Positions 11,935 through 22,930 of a stretch of 64,000 nucleotides of DNA are shown here, in pieces. Under the pieces are notes generated by a model, which saw only the letters and a list, made by a program, of their open reading frames with translations, was not told the DNA's origin and did no database searches. The stretch is taken from NCBI RefSeq assembly GCF_036850765.1, contig NC_089494.1, positions 229,170,779 through 229,234,778 of the forward strand. Reading direction: 5' to 3'. The DNA is from Saccopteryx bilineata. Its lineage: Eukaryota > Chordata > Mammalia > Chiroptera > Emballonuridae. Made by a program: the position numbers and the translations under genes. Each line of letters begins with the position of its first letter. Positions within the stretch are counted from its first letter, which is position 1.

Positions 11935-12070
11935 ACTCGTTTGTTTATTCATGTATTCATTCAAATAAATTCAAGTTTTATTGAGTGCTGCTATGTGCCT
12001 GACACAATGCTGGGTGAACAAGTGGTGATCAAATATAATCACTCCTCTTGGGGATAAAGACATTCTATAT
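11935..12070 (+). repeat. L2-like fragment
   Basis: 'tattcatgtattcattcaaa' and 'tttattgagtgctgctatgt' followed by 'gcctgacacaatgctggg' fit the L2 3' end. Confidence 0.6.
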
Positions 12071-13346
12071 GGGGACAGCATGTTACATAACATACAGTAG
12101 TAATTAATTAACCTTGTTAGTGTTGCCTAATAATTAGAAGTTCTTATTTAGAAGGTATAAGAGATTGAAAAATGAATATTTAATAGGAAATCAATAGCAC
12201 ATCAGTTACGTGGATACATGATAAGCAAGTTATCAGGTTCTGAACTGATGGAGGACCCAGTGTTGCCCATCTTTCTGTCACCAGCAGGCAGCCAGGTACA
12301 GGACAACTCTTGGACAATTTGAGATACTCAGTGATTCCCTGTTATTTCCCCCCAGAAGCCTTGTGAAGACACTGTGAGTTAAATCGACCCTGCCCGTGGT
12401 TGTGGAGTACTTCCGGTAACACAGAGATGCTCACTAGTGCCATCTAAGCCTTCAGGGGTCTAGAGCTGAGGATGGACTAGTTTCTCTGCCCAGCCTCCCC
12501 GCCCTTCTCCCCCAGACTTCCGCCTCTTTCCTTGCTTCATCTTAACTTACAGAAAAGGTTAGCAATTTTGGCAGGCGGACTGGAGGCGGTAGGTTGTGAT
12601 CTCTTCCTAGCGGACAGGGGAGTTCGCTTCTGCTCCTGTTCGTATAATCTAAGTCAGTGTAAGGCCAGCCCAGGTCTCTTATGTGGCATGGGGTGTTTTC
12701 TCTTCAACCCGGGGGGTCTTCTACATGAAAACGTCATGTGTTCCTGTGAAATACAGGGTTCCCCGTAATTCAGATGTTTTTGCTAATGATGTTATTTGGC
12801 TTATTTTTTATGAACAGGGTTTTTAACTTACTAGATTCCCAAATAATATTCTCTTAAAATTTGTCCTTTTCAAATATACATTGAAAATGTACATAAGCTG
12901 AACAAAATTTACACTAACTCAGGACATGCTTAGCCTGGGGCCCCTGGGAGGTGATGGAAGAGTCTGTTCTAGCAGTGGTAACCACATAAGCTGTTGTCTT
13001 TGTGACTTTTTACCAAAGGATGCTAATGGCTCTAGTGAGAAAAGCTTTCGGTGTTTATGTCAGTTAGGGGTACTGCACCAAACAGAACAGTTCCTTTCCT
13101 GTGCTTTCTCAAAGCCAGTGTACTCAGGTACAGGGACGAGCTTAGAGCAGAAAGCAGCATTGCCCAAACCTGGCCACAGAAAACCCCACGTCGGTAACAT
13201 CTCCAGTGCTCTCATGAGCCCAGTTTGGGAAATGGGGCCCTCAGCCAACCCTTGCATTTTAATTAATGAGGAAATTGAATCAGAGAAAGGAAATGACTTG
13301 CCCACGAGCACAAAAGGCATGAGAGTGAACCTGGTGTGTTTGGGGG

Positions 13347-13664
13347 TTTTTTTGTTTGTTTTTTCTTTTTGGTTTCTGAAAGAAACAGAGGGACAGGCAG
13401 AAAGGGAGAGAGATGAGAAGCATCACCTCATGGTTGTGGCATTTATTTTAGTTGTTCATTGATTGCTTTCTCATACATGCCTTGGCCAGGGGGCCTCCAG
13501 CTGAGCCAGTGACCCCTTGCTCAAGCCAGCAACCTTGGGCTCAAGTCAGTGACCATGGAGTCATGTCTATGATCCCACACTGAAGCCGTTGGCCTGGGGT
13601 TTTGAACTTGGGTCCTCGGCATCCCAGGTCAACAGTCTACCCACCGCGCCACCACCTGGTCAAG
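13347..13664 (-). mobile_element. tRNA-headed SINE, family B
   Basis: T-rich start, GA-rich tract, 'ttgttcattgattgctttct', 'tgacccctt(g)ctcaagccagc' phrases and the head 'gcgccaccacctggtcaa' are family B on the minus strand. GTGTGTTTGG and GTGCGTTTGG flank it. Confidence 0.88.
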
Positions 13665-14128
13665 TGCGTTTGGTTTCTTGATGCCAGCAGCTCGCAGTGT
13701 CTGAACATCCCACTGGTTCTCAGACCTGGAAGTCCAGACACATTCTTCTTTTCCCAAAAGCTGTCACCCCTCCCCCGTGTTATCCAGGAAGGGTGGGGAG
13801 AGGATTGTCCAAGTGCTGTTCCCCCCTGGGAAGCAGAGGGCAGTGACAGAGACCAATTGCAATCCTATTTTTATTGGTACTGAAATTCTGTAATGTCTCC
13901 TTTGACCAACTCAGACCACTGTTGCATTCTTCTTTGCTAACTGTGCTGCAGTTAGCCGAGGGTGCAGGGTACGTCTGCTCTGCGTAAGCGAGCATACTTG
14001 CCGTCTTGGGAGTAGTTTGGTTATTTGCAGTTGGTTAGACCCATCCTGAGCTCCATGTGTGCAGGCAGTGGTGGATTCTGTGTCCCTAACAGGAGTCAAG
14101 TACAACTGATTTCCTCATGGTCTCTTAG

Positions 14129-14326
14129 GATGAGAGTGAAGAAGCTGCCCATGATTTTGGCTCTGCACCTAAAGCGGTTCAAGTACATGGAGCAGCTGCA
14201 CAGGTACACCAAGCTGTCTTACCGTGTGGTCTTCCCGCTGGAGCTCCGGCTCTTCAACACCTCCAGCGACGCCGTGAACCTGGACCGCATGTACGACCTG
14301 GTCGCTGTGGTGGTTCACTGTGGCAG
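14129..14326 (+). CDS. USP46: USP46 coding exon, core of the catalytic domain
   Basis: This 198-bp exon is the largest in the window. It follows a CTCATGGTCTCTTAG acceptor and ends at GGCAG before GTAAGG. Its first G completes the split Arg; the frame runs from [20 protein letters not shown] to [15 protein letters not shown], about residues 242-306, with the last two bases starting Ser307. The [12 protein letters not shown] block is the standard USP-family signature strand that precedes the His box. The motif [11 protein letters not shown] separates USP46 from USP12. The coding part is GC-rich relative to its introns. It is 2.4 kb from the previous exon and 3.4 kb from the next. No frameshift or stop is seen. 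Confidence 0.97.
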
Positions 14327-15306
14327 GTAAGGGCCAGCGGGCAGCGGGGTGCGCGGGAGAAGTGCGAGGGTCGCCCCTAGGCCGAACTAGCTCACCTGGG
14401 CCTTTCCCGAGCTGTGAGGCTCCGTAACAGTGCGACTTTTGGGGATCTCTTCCAAGTCCTTCCAAGTTTATGTATCACCTCAAAATAAATATAAAAAATA
14501 AAAATAAACGGCAATATAATAAGATAATCTGAATGTCTGTCAGGGAAATAATACATCTCCATTGGTTATAAATAATGCTTGGTAGGAGTTTGAAATAACA
14601 TGGCAGATATGATTTTAATTTTAAAAAAAGCCAAGTTACATACCATGTGACTTCATAAGTATTTTAAAATGTATGGATAAAGACTAGAAGTGGTAGATCA
14701 GAGTTAATAATTTTTTGGCATTTTAAATGATTAAAAGTGTACTCTTAAAAAATATTCTTTATGCACATTTTCAGTCTTTGCCCAACATTCTGTAAGAAGT
14801 ACATAATCAAAGAAGAGAGGGTAAGAGAGAGAAGACCCCCAGATACACGAGAGCAAAGTGTTTTTCTGAAAATCCTTTGATCAAATACTTTTATTCCACA
14901 ATTTGGAGGAAGGTCTAAATATGGAAAAGCCTGTTTGTTGTGAATTCACCTCTTGTTATCAGTTGCTCAGCCGAGGTCAGGTTTATGTTCCCTTCCTGGG
15001 TGGGCACGCTTTGCCCTGCCCTCGCAGGTTTGGGGTCGGCCATGCCTCAGAGCGGGTGTCTTTTCCTCTCCATCTGCTGGGATTGGATCGTGGTGAATGG
15101 ACCATTACCAAGAGGTTCACGGCTCAACGTGGAGGAATGGAATGATGTACAAGGGTGGATGGTGCCGGGAACTGAACTCCACATCTTAAGCACCCATTTT
15201 GTCCTTTGCGTGTTAACTTTAAGTTGCTAGTAAGTTACATTTATCGGCCAGGTATAAGCCAGCTTTGTGTGTTCCCTGAGGAATAAATAGTTCTGACGGT
15301 TATTCT

Positions 15307-15687
15307 TTTTTTTTTTTTTTGACAGAGACAGTGTCAGAAAGAGGGACAGATAGGGACGGACAGACAGGAAGGAAGAGAGATGAGAAACATCAATTCTTCG
15401 TTGTGGCACCTTAGTTGTTCATTGTTGCTTCTCATATGTGCCTTGACCAGGGGTCTACAGCCAAGCCAGTGACCCCTTGCTCAAGCTGGCAACCTTGGGC
15501 TTTAAGCCAGTGACCTTTGGGCTTAAGCCAGTGTGACCTTTGGGCTCAAGCCAGTGACTCCACGTTCAAGCTGGTGAGCCAGTGCTCAATATGGATGAGC
15601 CCGTGCTCAAGCCAGTGACCTCAAGGTTTCGAACCTGCGTCCTCCACTTTCCACGTTCTGTCCACTGCACCACCACCTGTTCAAGCC
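15307..15687 (-). mobile_element. tRNA-headed SINE, family B with internal duplication
   Basis: Family-B body on the minus strand, flanked by GTTATTCTTTT on both sides. The phrase 'aagccagtgacctttgggct' is present in two near-identical tandem copies (about 15500-15560), which makes this copy longer than its relatives. Confidence 0.88.
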
Positions 15688-16229
15688 TGATAGTTATTCT
15701 TTTAAAGACGTAGGGAGTCCAGTGATTGGGGAGCTAGCCAGGAACACTGGGTGGGACCCCAGCAGTGGGGAGGAGGAGTTTTTGGAGAAGCAGAGCCTGG
15801 AAAGCATTGTGGCTACAGCGGGCAGTGTGACAGGTAATGGGGCAAACTCTCGTGTGTGTTGGGGATGCATGGGTTTTCAGTATGGATCTCTGTGTGTGCC
15901 AACTCATCTCTGAAAATACTGGTGAGGACAAGGCAGAGACCCATTTCGGGGACTGGGTGATGAGCGAGAGGTTGGGTTTTGGAACAGTCAGCTTCTGGGG
16001 ACACAAGGTCAGAGCGGCCCTGGCAGTGAGGATGCGTTGGCGTTGAGCCATGCATGCTGCTCACCAGGATTCTTTAAATTCTTCCACACTAGAGGGACAA
16101 GTGTTCCGATCCATAAGCAGGGCTGGCGGGGCCCTGGGAAGCTCTGGCATTAGGGATCCGAGCCCCTTCCTACTCTGTGCCAAGATCTCCTGGTCCGCAC
16201 TGGCACTGGGTGCACGGCCTCACTCACTG

Positions 16230-16350
16230 ATTTCTACTGCAAGTGTATTTTGAACCCTGGTTCCCTGGGTTTCAGGGCAGGATCTGAAGGTACAGCAATG
16301 AACGAGACACAGAGGGCACTGCCCTCTTAAAGCCGAAGATCTAGTGGGAA
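16230..16350 (+). repeat. L2-like fragment
   Basis: 'tacagcaatgaacgagacac' and 'gccgaagatctagtgggaaa' resemble the L2 3' end. Confidence 0.4.
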
Positions 16351-16939
16351 AGGTAATGCACAAGTAAACAGCAACCTGCCGCAGCCAAAACAAACAGACC
16401 GCTGCAAAGCGACCTATGGTTTTGATTCATGCTATGAGGATTGAAGGGGCGAGGAGAGAGCCAGGGGAGGGTCCTCTTCAGGGGAAGTGATCTGCAAAGA
16501 TTTATCTAGGAAGGTGACATTTTAGCTGTGGCCTCAGGGAGGGCTTGGGTCAAGAATGCAGACATTGGGGGAGGATCTTTTCAGGCAGTGACAGCAAGTG
16601 CAAAGGCAGGACAAGAGAAGGGTGAGGTGAGTGAGAACAGAAAAAGCCAGTGGGCTGGCGCTCAGAGGGAGGGGTAGAGTGGGTGGATGAGGCTGAAGAG
16701 AGGCAGGAACAAACCATGTGGGTCATCTTGTATTTAAAGAATGCAAACAAAGGAAAATTAAGCTTTGCAGCTTTATTGGTACATTGAAAAACAAAACTCT
16801 TAATTTAGGTTTAAAATCCTCTCATTTGTGCACATCTAACTGTACCGTACTAGCTGTTTTGTTGTTCTTTCTACTTATTGTGTAATATAAACATTTTTAA
16901 TTTTAGTCCTTGTTATTATACATTGTATGCTAACATCTT

Positions 16940-17620
16940 TCTGAAAATCAAATCAGATCATATCATTGCTCAGAATTTCCCCGTGTCTTCTTGGCTCACG
17001 TACAGCAAAGTCCCAGATATTATCCATGATACCCCCTTCCCTCTCTGGCCCCCTGCCTGCCACCCTCCCTGGGTCACTGGGCTGTGGCCTCCTTGCCGGT
17101 CTGTGAAAACAGCCAGAGCTATACTTGCAAGACCTTTGCACTTGCTGACCCCTGTTCCTGAAACTTCCATCTACTAGTCCCATGTCTTGTCTTGTCCCCC
17201 CAGTCATCTCCTTCCTAGAAATTTGCTTCTGCTCAATGTCACCGTATCGGAGAGGCCTCCTTTCATCACTGTATGAGGGAGAACACCTTCCCTCTGCGCT
17301 CACTGTGCATCACTCTACTTGACTCTTCGTGGCACTTATCACCACTGGACACTGATTTTAGTGTGTGTATTGCCTTTTCAACCCCATCTCCACCCCCAAA
17401 TGAACTTAGTTATGTCCACTGTGTGCTGCCCCTGACAGCCACACCAGGATCTGGCACACTGCAGGTATATAGTGATTCTTAGTATTTGTTGAATATGAAG
17501 GTCTGTTTTCCCCCAGTGGATTGTGAGTCCTTAGGAGACGGATGCCTTGTTCATCTTTGCATTCTCTTGTGCCCAGCACAGTGCCGGCACCTGGCCTTTC
17601 TTTATACACCGGTCCAGCGA
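16940..17620 (+). mobile_element. L2 3' fragment
   Basis: A long recognisable L2 run: 'catatcattgctcagaattt', 'agacctttgcacttgctgac', 'gtggcacttatcaccactgg' and 'cttgtgcccagcacagtgcc'. It is non-coding by decay. Confidence 0.7.
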
Positions 17621-17762
17621 ATGTGGCCACAGACCTCACCTATGCCAAGTGTTCTGCCCTGATAGTTTTTTTCTAGTGAATCACTGCTTATAAAGAACTA
17701 CATAGAGTTTATAAAGAGATAAATGTTAGTTAACTTCGTTACTTTTGTTTGTTCTTTTCCAG

Positions 17763-17841
17763 CGGTCCTAATCGTGGGCATTATATTACGATAGTGAAAA
17801 GTCATGGCTTCTGGCTTTTGTTTGATGATGACATTGTAGAG
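17763..17841 (+). CDS. USP46: USP46 coding exon with catalytic His and Asp
   Basis: This 79-bp exon follows a TTTGTTCTTTTCCAG acceptor and precedes a GTTAGT donor. Its first C completes Ser307; then come 26 whole codons, [16 protein letters not shown] followed by [10 protein letters not shown]. This is the USP His box. The His of GHY counts to residue 313, the known proton-accepting residue of USP46, and the first Asp after WLLF (about residue 328) lines up with the catalytic Asp of USP7-type enzymes. [12 protein letters not shown] is the USP46 version; I recall USP12 as GHYIAIVKSHDF. The exon ends on a codon boundary (Glu333). All expected catalytic residues of this region are present, so the gene looks functional. 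Confidence 0.97.
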
Positions 17842-18141
17842 GTTAGTATGCAGAGTGCTCTCCAGTTGCGGTAGGGTGGGGGTGGCATTTTGGAGAATGT
17901 GAAGGTGAAATAGACCTGTTTCTCATAATCTGACCTTAAAACAACGTCCATTTCTATCAAAACTAAATTCTACGCCTTCCCATTTTCTCTGGAAAGGGAG
18001 AAGGGGTGTAATCGTGGACTCATTAATACTATGTTCTTGTTAACTGATCAGCTATAGACATGGGATCTTTATGGCTCCATCAATCAGACTTACATATGAG
18101 TTCTGTTCCCCAACGTGAACAAAGCCCTCTATAGTATAGAC

Positions 18142-18356
18142 CCCTGGTCGGCAAACCGTGGCTTGTGAGCCACATGCGGCTTTTTGGCCCTTTGAGTGTG
18201 GCTCTTCCACAAAATGCCACGTACGGGCGCTACCTCAATAAGGAATGTACCTACCTATATAATTTAAGTTTAAAAAATTTGGCTCTCAAAAGAAATTTCA
18301 GTCATTGTACTATTGATATTTTTGGCTCTGTTGACTAATGAGTTTGCCGACCGCTG
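18142..18356. mobile_element. hAT-type MITE, 215 bp, with perfect 8-bp target duplication
   Basis: GTATAGAC occurs at 18134-18141 and again at 18357-18364, directly flanking the element. The ends are inverted repeats built around GGTCGGCAAAC. The interior ('gagccacatgcggctttttg') is of a type I associate with bat hAT elements. An 8-bp duplication is the hAT signature. It has no transposase. Confidence 0.88.
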
Positions 18357-18760
18357 GTATAGACCAACTAATAAACTTTGAAGTTCTATTAAAATTTACT
18401 ATTATACCAAATTTTTCTTGGATTGGTTCTTATTAAAATATTATTTTTCATTCTGTTGGACCTGGAAATCTTATATCACACCCTAGTATCCCATGTGGTG
18501 ATTTGTTGAAAAGGAGTACTCAGTGGAAAGAATTCCACGCTCAAGGACAAGATCTCAGTTAGCCCAGGGGTGAAAGGGCAGGGAGTGGAAGAATCAAGGT
18601 TCTCCAGAACCCTCAGTTGACTGAAAGACAGAAGTCCTGGCTTCTCCAGAAGCTTCCCAGATATGGCTGCTGACCAATTGGAGGGTGGCTTTCTTCCCCA
18701 GTGACTTGCCACTTATGTATTCGTGCCCTGCTGCCACGGCTGTGGCATTGCCAGTTTGTT

Positions 18761-19190
18761 TGTTTGTTTTTTGTTTGTTTGTTTTTTTTTTCCATTTTTT
18801 TTTTGTTTGTTTTTTCTGAAGCTGGAAACAGGGAGAGACAGTCAGACAGACTCCCGCATGCGCCCGACCGGGATCCACCCGGCACGCCCACCAGGGGCGA
18901 TGCTCTGCCCACCAGGGGGCGATGCTCTGCCCATCCTGGGCGTCGCCATGTTGTGACCAGAGCCACTCTAGCGCCTGAGGCAGAGGCCACAGAGCCATCC
19001 CCAGCGCCTGGGCCATCTTTGCTCCAATGGAGCCTCGGCTGCGGGAGGGGAGGAGAGAGACAGAGAGGAAAGCGCGGCGGAGGGGTGGAGAAGCAAATGG
19101 GCGCTTCTCCTGTGTGCCCTGGCCGGAATCGAACCCGGGTCCTCCGCACGCTAGGCCGACGCTCTACCGCTGAGCCAACCGGCCAGGGCC
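18761..19190 (-). mobile_element. tRNA-headed SINE, family A (young), in the last USP46 intron
   Basis: Full-length copy, antisense to USP46, flanked by GCCAGTTTGTTT. Its tRNA-like head on the minus strand contains ggttggctcagcggtagagc and a box-B ggttcgattcc. It carries a 22-bp tandem duplication (18887-18907 and 18908-18929), each with a CCACCAGGGG(G)CG core. Overlapping frames of up to 216 codons come from the SINE. Confidence 0.93.
18887..18929 (+). promoter_or_regulatory. Two tandem CTCF-like motifs inside a SINE
   Basis: CCCACCAGGGGCGATG at 18887 and CCCACCAGGGGGCGATG at 18908 resemble the known CTCF core (CCACNAGGGGGCGC). The second differs mainly after GGCG. Binding is an inference; CpG within the core could be methylated. 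Confidence 0.35.
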
Positions 19191-19337
19191 AGCCAGTTTG
19201 TTTTTGAAAGTTCCTAGTTGTGATTTTATCGCCAGTAGTATTTTTTACATTTTTCTTGTGCATTCTGTCAGTTTTTATGTCCTTCTCCCAGTAAACATGT
19301 TAAACATGTATATTGTTTTATTTCTCTTTTATTGCAG

Positions 19338-19439
19338 AAAATAGATGCCCAAGCTATTGAAGAATTCTATGGCCTGACGTCAGATATATCAAAAAACTCA
19401 GAATCTGGATATATTTTATTCTATCAGTCAAGAGAATAA
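19338..19439 (+). CDS. USP46: USP46 last coding exon with stop codon
   Basis: The acceptor is TTTTATTGCAG. The exon opens on a codon boundary and encodes [16 protein letters not shown], then [17 protein letters not shown] and a TAA stop at 19437-19439. The GYILFYQ strand is the usual C-terminal end of the USP catalytic core. Ending in SRE rather than SRD agrees with USP46 against USP12. Protein from the window start to this stop is 179 residues, consistent with residues 188-366 of a 366-residue enzyme with no C-terminal extension. A complete SINE sits in the intron about 150 bp upstream of the acceptor (18761-19190), antisense to the gene. Confidence 0.97.
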   Translation, partial: KIDAQAIEEFYGLTSDISKNSESGYILFYQSRE

Positions 19440-20817
19440 CTTAAAGAACTGTGGGACTAACTCAATGGGGGGAAATGTTCAAAGCACGTTCCCTGGTTCT
19501 CTGCAGACTTTCTCCTTTCCGGCCGCTGATGGTATCACTCCGAGTCTCAATGGTTCGGCTGTGTTAGACTTTCTCTCCCTTTGTTTTTTTTTAATCCATG
19601 CAGCACTATTCGTGGTTTTATTTTAGTCTGAGGTAGAGTTAACTGCAATCAGGTTGTAGTAAGATTTATATGAATAACAGTTGCTAATTTTAGGACTGGG
19701 TCAATGCGCCACTGGCTGTGTCTGGCTGGATTAGAATGACATCCTAGAATGTCTGCAGTCTATTCTGGGTCTCTGCTGAACTTCCTAAATGGTTTCCAGG
19801 GTCTCCTTTCAATACATTCCTTTAACTGGTCCCCGGAAACATTGCTACCCGTTTTGAGCTTCTCTGCCTCTTCCAGGACAGAAGAATTGGGTAGACGTTC
19901 ACCTTTAGGGCTGCAACGATAGCTTTAAGTTTGTACAGGTGAAATTGTTTAAAAGTGAGTAACCTCAGATACTAAAACCATCCTCCAGGTAGGACAGGGT
20001 GAAGAGCTGCTTGTGTGCCCCGGGGCTGTGCTCACCTGTTAGAATTCCCCGGGGCAGGGCAGGTGGGGAGCTCAGGGCAGGCAAAGCCTAGAGGAGGTAG
20101 CTTTTGTGGGGAGTAAAAAGTTACTTTACTTATCTTTCTACCAAAACCACATTTCAGGAAAATAACTCTTTGCTGTTTGTTTTTAGTGACACTTTGTTCG
20201 GTAAGGTCCTGTGAGTTGTATCTGTCCTGTACCTGGCGCTGCTGAGCTTTCCAGGGTCCCTTTCCAGATCTGCTGGTGTTCCGCCGTCAGTGGTGGCAGG
20301 GCCGGGACTGCACGGCGGCTGTCCCCGGCGCAGCGCTCCTTAGCCGGTCAGAACCAGCACCATCCTTGATCCGGAAGAACGAAGGCACTGCACCTTGACC
20401 ACCGTCAAGCCGCGCTGTGTGGCTGTTCACTTTTAAACATTTCAGTCTGTTTACTGAGGCCCTGGCCAGTCCCGGGCCAGCATGGAGCCTTCCCCAGTCG
20501 GATGAGAGGGATGATGCGAGTTAGCCGGGCGTGAAGGTGGGCGGAGGGAGTGACGGCGGGAGGGCGGAAGGAACCAATTGGCTCAGGCTCCGAGAATGCT
20601 TGGCAAAGAGGAGTTTTTTGGAAGAACCTCATCTCACCATAGTTACTTTTACTTTTTTCACTTTTGTTATATATGTATTTATTAGATCATTTGCGAATTG
20701 GTACCTTTATTAAAAGGGTCGATGTGGTGTTTTGCCGTTGAGCTGGTTTTTGGTTTCCTACAAATACTATGAGTCATAGACCTTCCTTTGGGAAGCCCGT
20801 TGACTTCCATACACTAT

Positions 20818-20850
20818 AATAAACTGTGAACACGTTCTTTACCTAATAAA
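20818..20850 (+). terminator. Candidate polyadenylation signals (two AATAAA)
   Basis: Two AATAAA hexamers at 20818-20823 and 20845-20850 lie about 1.4 kb after the USP46 stop codon. They could define a shorter 3' UTR. No clear GU-rich element was established downstream, so use is uncertain. Confidence 0.35.
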
Positions 20851-22910
20851 TCAGCTAACAAACATGGCGAACGTTTGGCATAATGTGAACTAAAACAAAA
20901 TGAAAACTTTAGTGACCATTTTGCAGTAATTAAGGAGCATAGCACTTTATCTAGACAAAAACTGGATTTCTTATCTTGGAAATATCTTGAACTGTTTACT
21001 GCTCAGAACTTAAATATCGGCATGCCAACACTTCATTTGTTCATGCTTGAAGTGAAATGTTTTGCTTTTCACTGGAGAATTCAAAACAGGGTGATCTTCA
21101 CGTTATTGATTCATACGAGTGACAAAAATATACCTTGCCTTACTTAGAGGCAAATTCATATTTATAAATATTTTGTCTGTTTTTTCCTCCATGAAACATA
21201 TGCAGTAATCACTTACTGGAAAGGTGAGTTTTTATTGTTTTTAAGGAGAGACACTTTCCACTCGAAGGTGATTGTTATAGGGGACTGTTTGTACTATATA
21301 TAACCCGTATATTTGACTGCAGGTTGCAAAGTTTAAAAAAATGATGGTGATATCTAATATATTTGGAACTGATTCATGAGAAACACTATTAAAATTATCT
21401 TTGAAATGACTCTTGAAGCTAATTTATTAGAAAAAAAAATGTTTCCTTTGGAAGCCTGTATAAGTAATATCTAAATGCAAAGTCATAGATTCAGTATTTT
21501 TTTTCTTTTATGTACCAAGGATTTTTTTCCAGTGACTTTACTGAAGTCATTCCTTTTCATAGGAAGGCTTAGTTAAAATTTAGTAGCCGTGGATAGTTTC
21601 AGAATAAAAACATAGTAAGTATAGAAGGTGATACAAAGACATTAAAGTACATGTGTGATGCAGGAAAAGAAGTTTGGGGAAAGACCAGAATGCCCTTCCT
21701 CTCCAACACTCCATCAGTTTTTTAAACTTTAGAGCTATCTGGTAGTCTCTTCCCCTTCCTCTCCACTTAATGAAACAGACAGCAGGCAGCTACATTTCCC
21801 CCGGTCGTTTCACTTCATATGAAGACAGGAGCATGCACACACTTTCTCACTTCATCCCTCGTTCGTCACGCAGAGCAGAGACCGGTGCGGTATACGTGGG
21901 ACCGTTCTGAGGTCAGTGGGGCACAGGCTGGGCAGCCCTCCCGCACACGGCCAGGCTCATTGTGTCCTTTTCTGGCGGGAGTAAAGCCTGCTGTGGTTTT
22001 TCTTTCTTTTTTAACTACTGGGTGTTTTAAAATAAGTTACAGTGTTTTACACTTAAAAAAGAGAAGAAGTATTTGCTTATCGGTTACTTACTAGTTTAAC
22101 ATCTAGATTATGGTACAGTATGCTAAAAATAAGTCATTTGTTTAAAGGTAAATTTTGATAAAATGCTGACATCAGTCATGGTGTGTTGGTGCATTTTCCA
22201 CTCTGAAGCTGCACGGAGTGCCTAATGTGAAGAGAGCCGAGGAACGACACAGAAGGTGTGGCTCGAATAGGAGCCAGTCATATTTGGTTTTATAGCCTGG
22301 TATATTTTGGATTTCAGATGAAATGGGGGGGGCGGTGACAGAAATGGTCCCTATATGTTTATTTTCATGGATACCCTTAGTTTCATGGGCATGCCTGACA
22401 ATGGACTGCATTCTAACTGGAGCATAGGGCTTATTTTAGATATTGGAGTGTAGCTTTGTTACAGATGGATTTTATCTTTAAACATTGCATTTGATTAACT
22501 TTGTATATTCATGTGTATTATAATATCATGCACTAAATATTTTGCCTTTGTTTGCTATCAGATGGTCAAGGCATTTATCGGCACTGTTGTGATTCACTCA
22601 TGTAAATGGCATGGGTCAGGGAAAATGACTTCCTACTTTTATGCCTAATTAAATTTTCTGTTTTCCAGTATTACATTAATTTGTTTTGGGCTTCCATTTC
22701 TGTGTAACCAAAATAGTTACTGTATGTGTGTGGCATTCATATGACTTTGTTGCTAAAAAAAAAAATAGTTTTTATTTAAAATAATCTATACCTTGGTTTT
22801 TAAAAATGTAACCAATTCAAGCACTTTAAGCAATAATGTCAATCTTGTGAAATTTCAATCAGTTTAACACCCTGCCTCTAAAAATTGTTTGCAAAAAGTA
22901 AAAAAGAAAG

Positions 22911-22930
22911 AATAAATAAATAAATAAAAT
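22911..22930 (+). terminator. Candidate distal polyadenylation signals (AATAAATAAA cluster)
   Basis: A short run of AATA repeats gives overlapping AATAAA hexamers at about 22911-22929, roughly 3.5 kb after the USP46 stop. It may be a distal poly(A) signal or only a simple repeat. Confidence 0.3.

Larger units (their letters stand above)
11762..14128 (+). other. USP46: USP46 intron
   Basis: It begins with a CpG-rich 100-bp stretch, then an L2-like fragment (11935-12070), about 1.2 kb with nothing recognisable, a MIR scrap near 13250-13320, and a SINE (13347-13664). The stretch from 13665 to the acceptor shows no feature. Confidence 0.8.
14327..17762 (+). other. USP46: USP46 intron
   Basis: It contains a SINE (15307-15687), an L2-like scrap (16230-16350) and a long L2 3' fragment (16940-17620). 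The remaining parts, including 14400-15290, show nothing that I recognise. Confidence 0.8.
17842..19337 (+). other. USP46: USP46 last intron
   Basis: This 1.5-kb intron carries an hAT-type MITE (18142-18356) and a complete SINE (18761-19190) with a doubled CTCF-like motif. The rest is unremarkable. Confidence 0.85.
1..22930 (+). other. USP46: USP46 gene, 3' half (introns, five coding exons, 3' UTR)
   Basis: The gene enters from the left edge and runs on the + strand. Five coding segments join in frame through canonical AG/GT borders and give the C-terminal 179 residues of a USP12/USP46-type deubiquitinase. USP46 is chosen over its close paralogue USP12 because the third exon here reads [14 protein letters not shown] and the second reads [19 protein letters not shown]; as I recall, USP12 differs at these places (GDATNPDR, SEYKYYCEECRSKQEAHKR). 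In the known family, USP46 is a cysteine protease that removes ubiquitin and is activated by the WD-repeat proteins WDR48 (UAF1) and WDR20; reported substrates include the AMPA receptor subunit GluA1 and histones. The catalytic Cys and the first zinc Cys pair lie in exons upstream of the window. The transcript's 3' end is not certain; 22930 is the last of several AATAAA clusters. Confidence 0.93.
19440..22930 (+). other. USP46: USP46 3' untranslated region (end uncertain)
   Basis: The sequence after the stop codon has no splice-like continuation and no recognisable SINE or L1, in contrast to the introns. It begins mixed in composition, is CpG-rich at about 20270-20590, and is AT-rich after that. 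Candidate polyadenylation signals are AATAAA at 20818 and 20845 and a cluster of overlapping AATAAA at 22911-22929. Which is used cannot be decided from sequence alone; the 22.9-kb cluster would give a 3' UTR of about 3.5 kb. Many ATTTA and TTTTTA stretches lie at 21.1-22.8 kb. No open frame here looks like a gene. Confidence 0.6.

Noticed and set aside
12926..13462. 178-codon frame in a USP46 intron
   Set aside because: Its C-terminal part is read from a family-B SINE and the rest has no protein-like features.
19121..19190. tRNA-like sequence with box A and box B
   Set aside because: It is the head of a SINE with a long body and A-rich tail, not a tRNA gene. The same applies to the other SINE heads.
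18613..19263. 216-codon minus-strand frame and overlapping frames
   Set aside because: They cover a family-A SINE; similar frames appear at 29.5, 49 and 57 kb in other copies.
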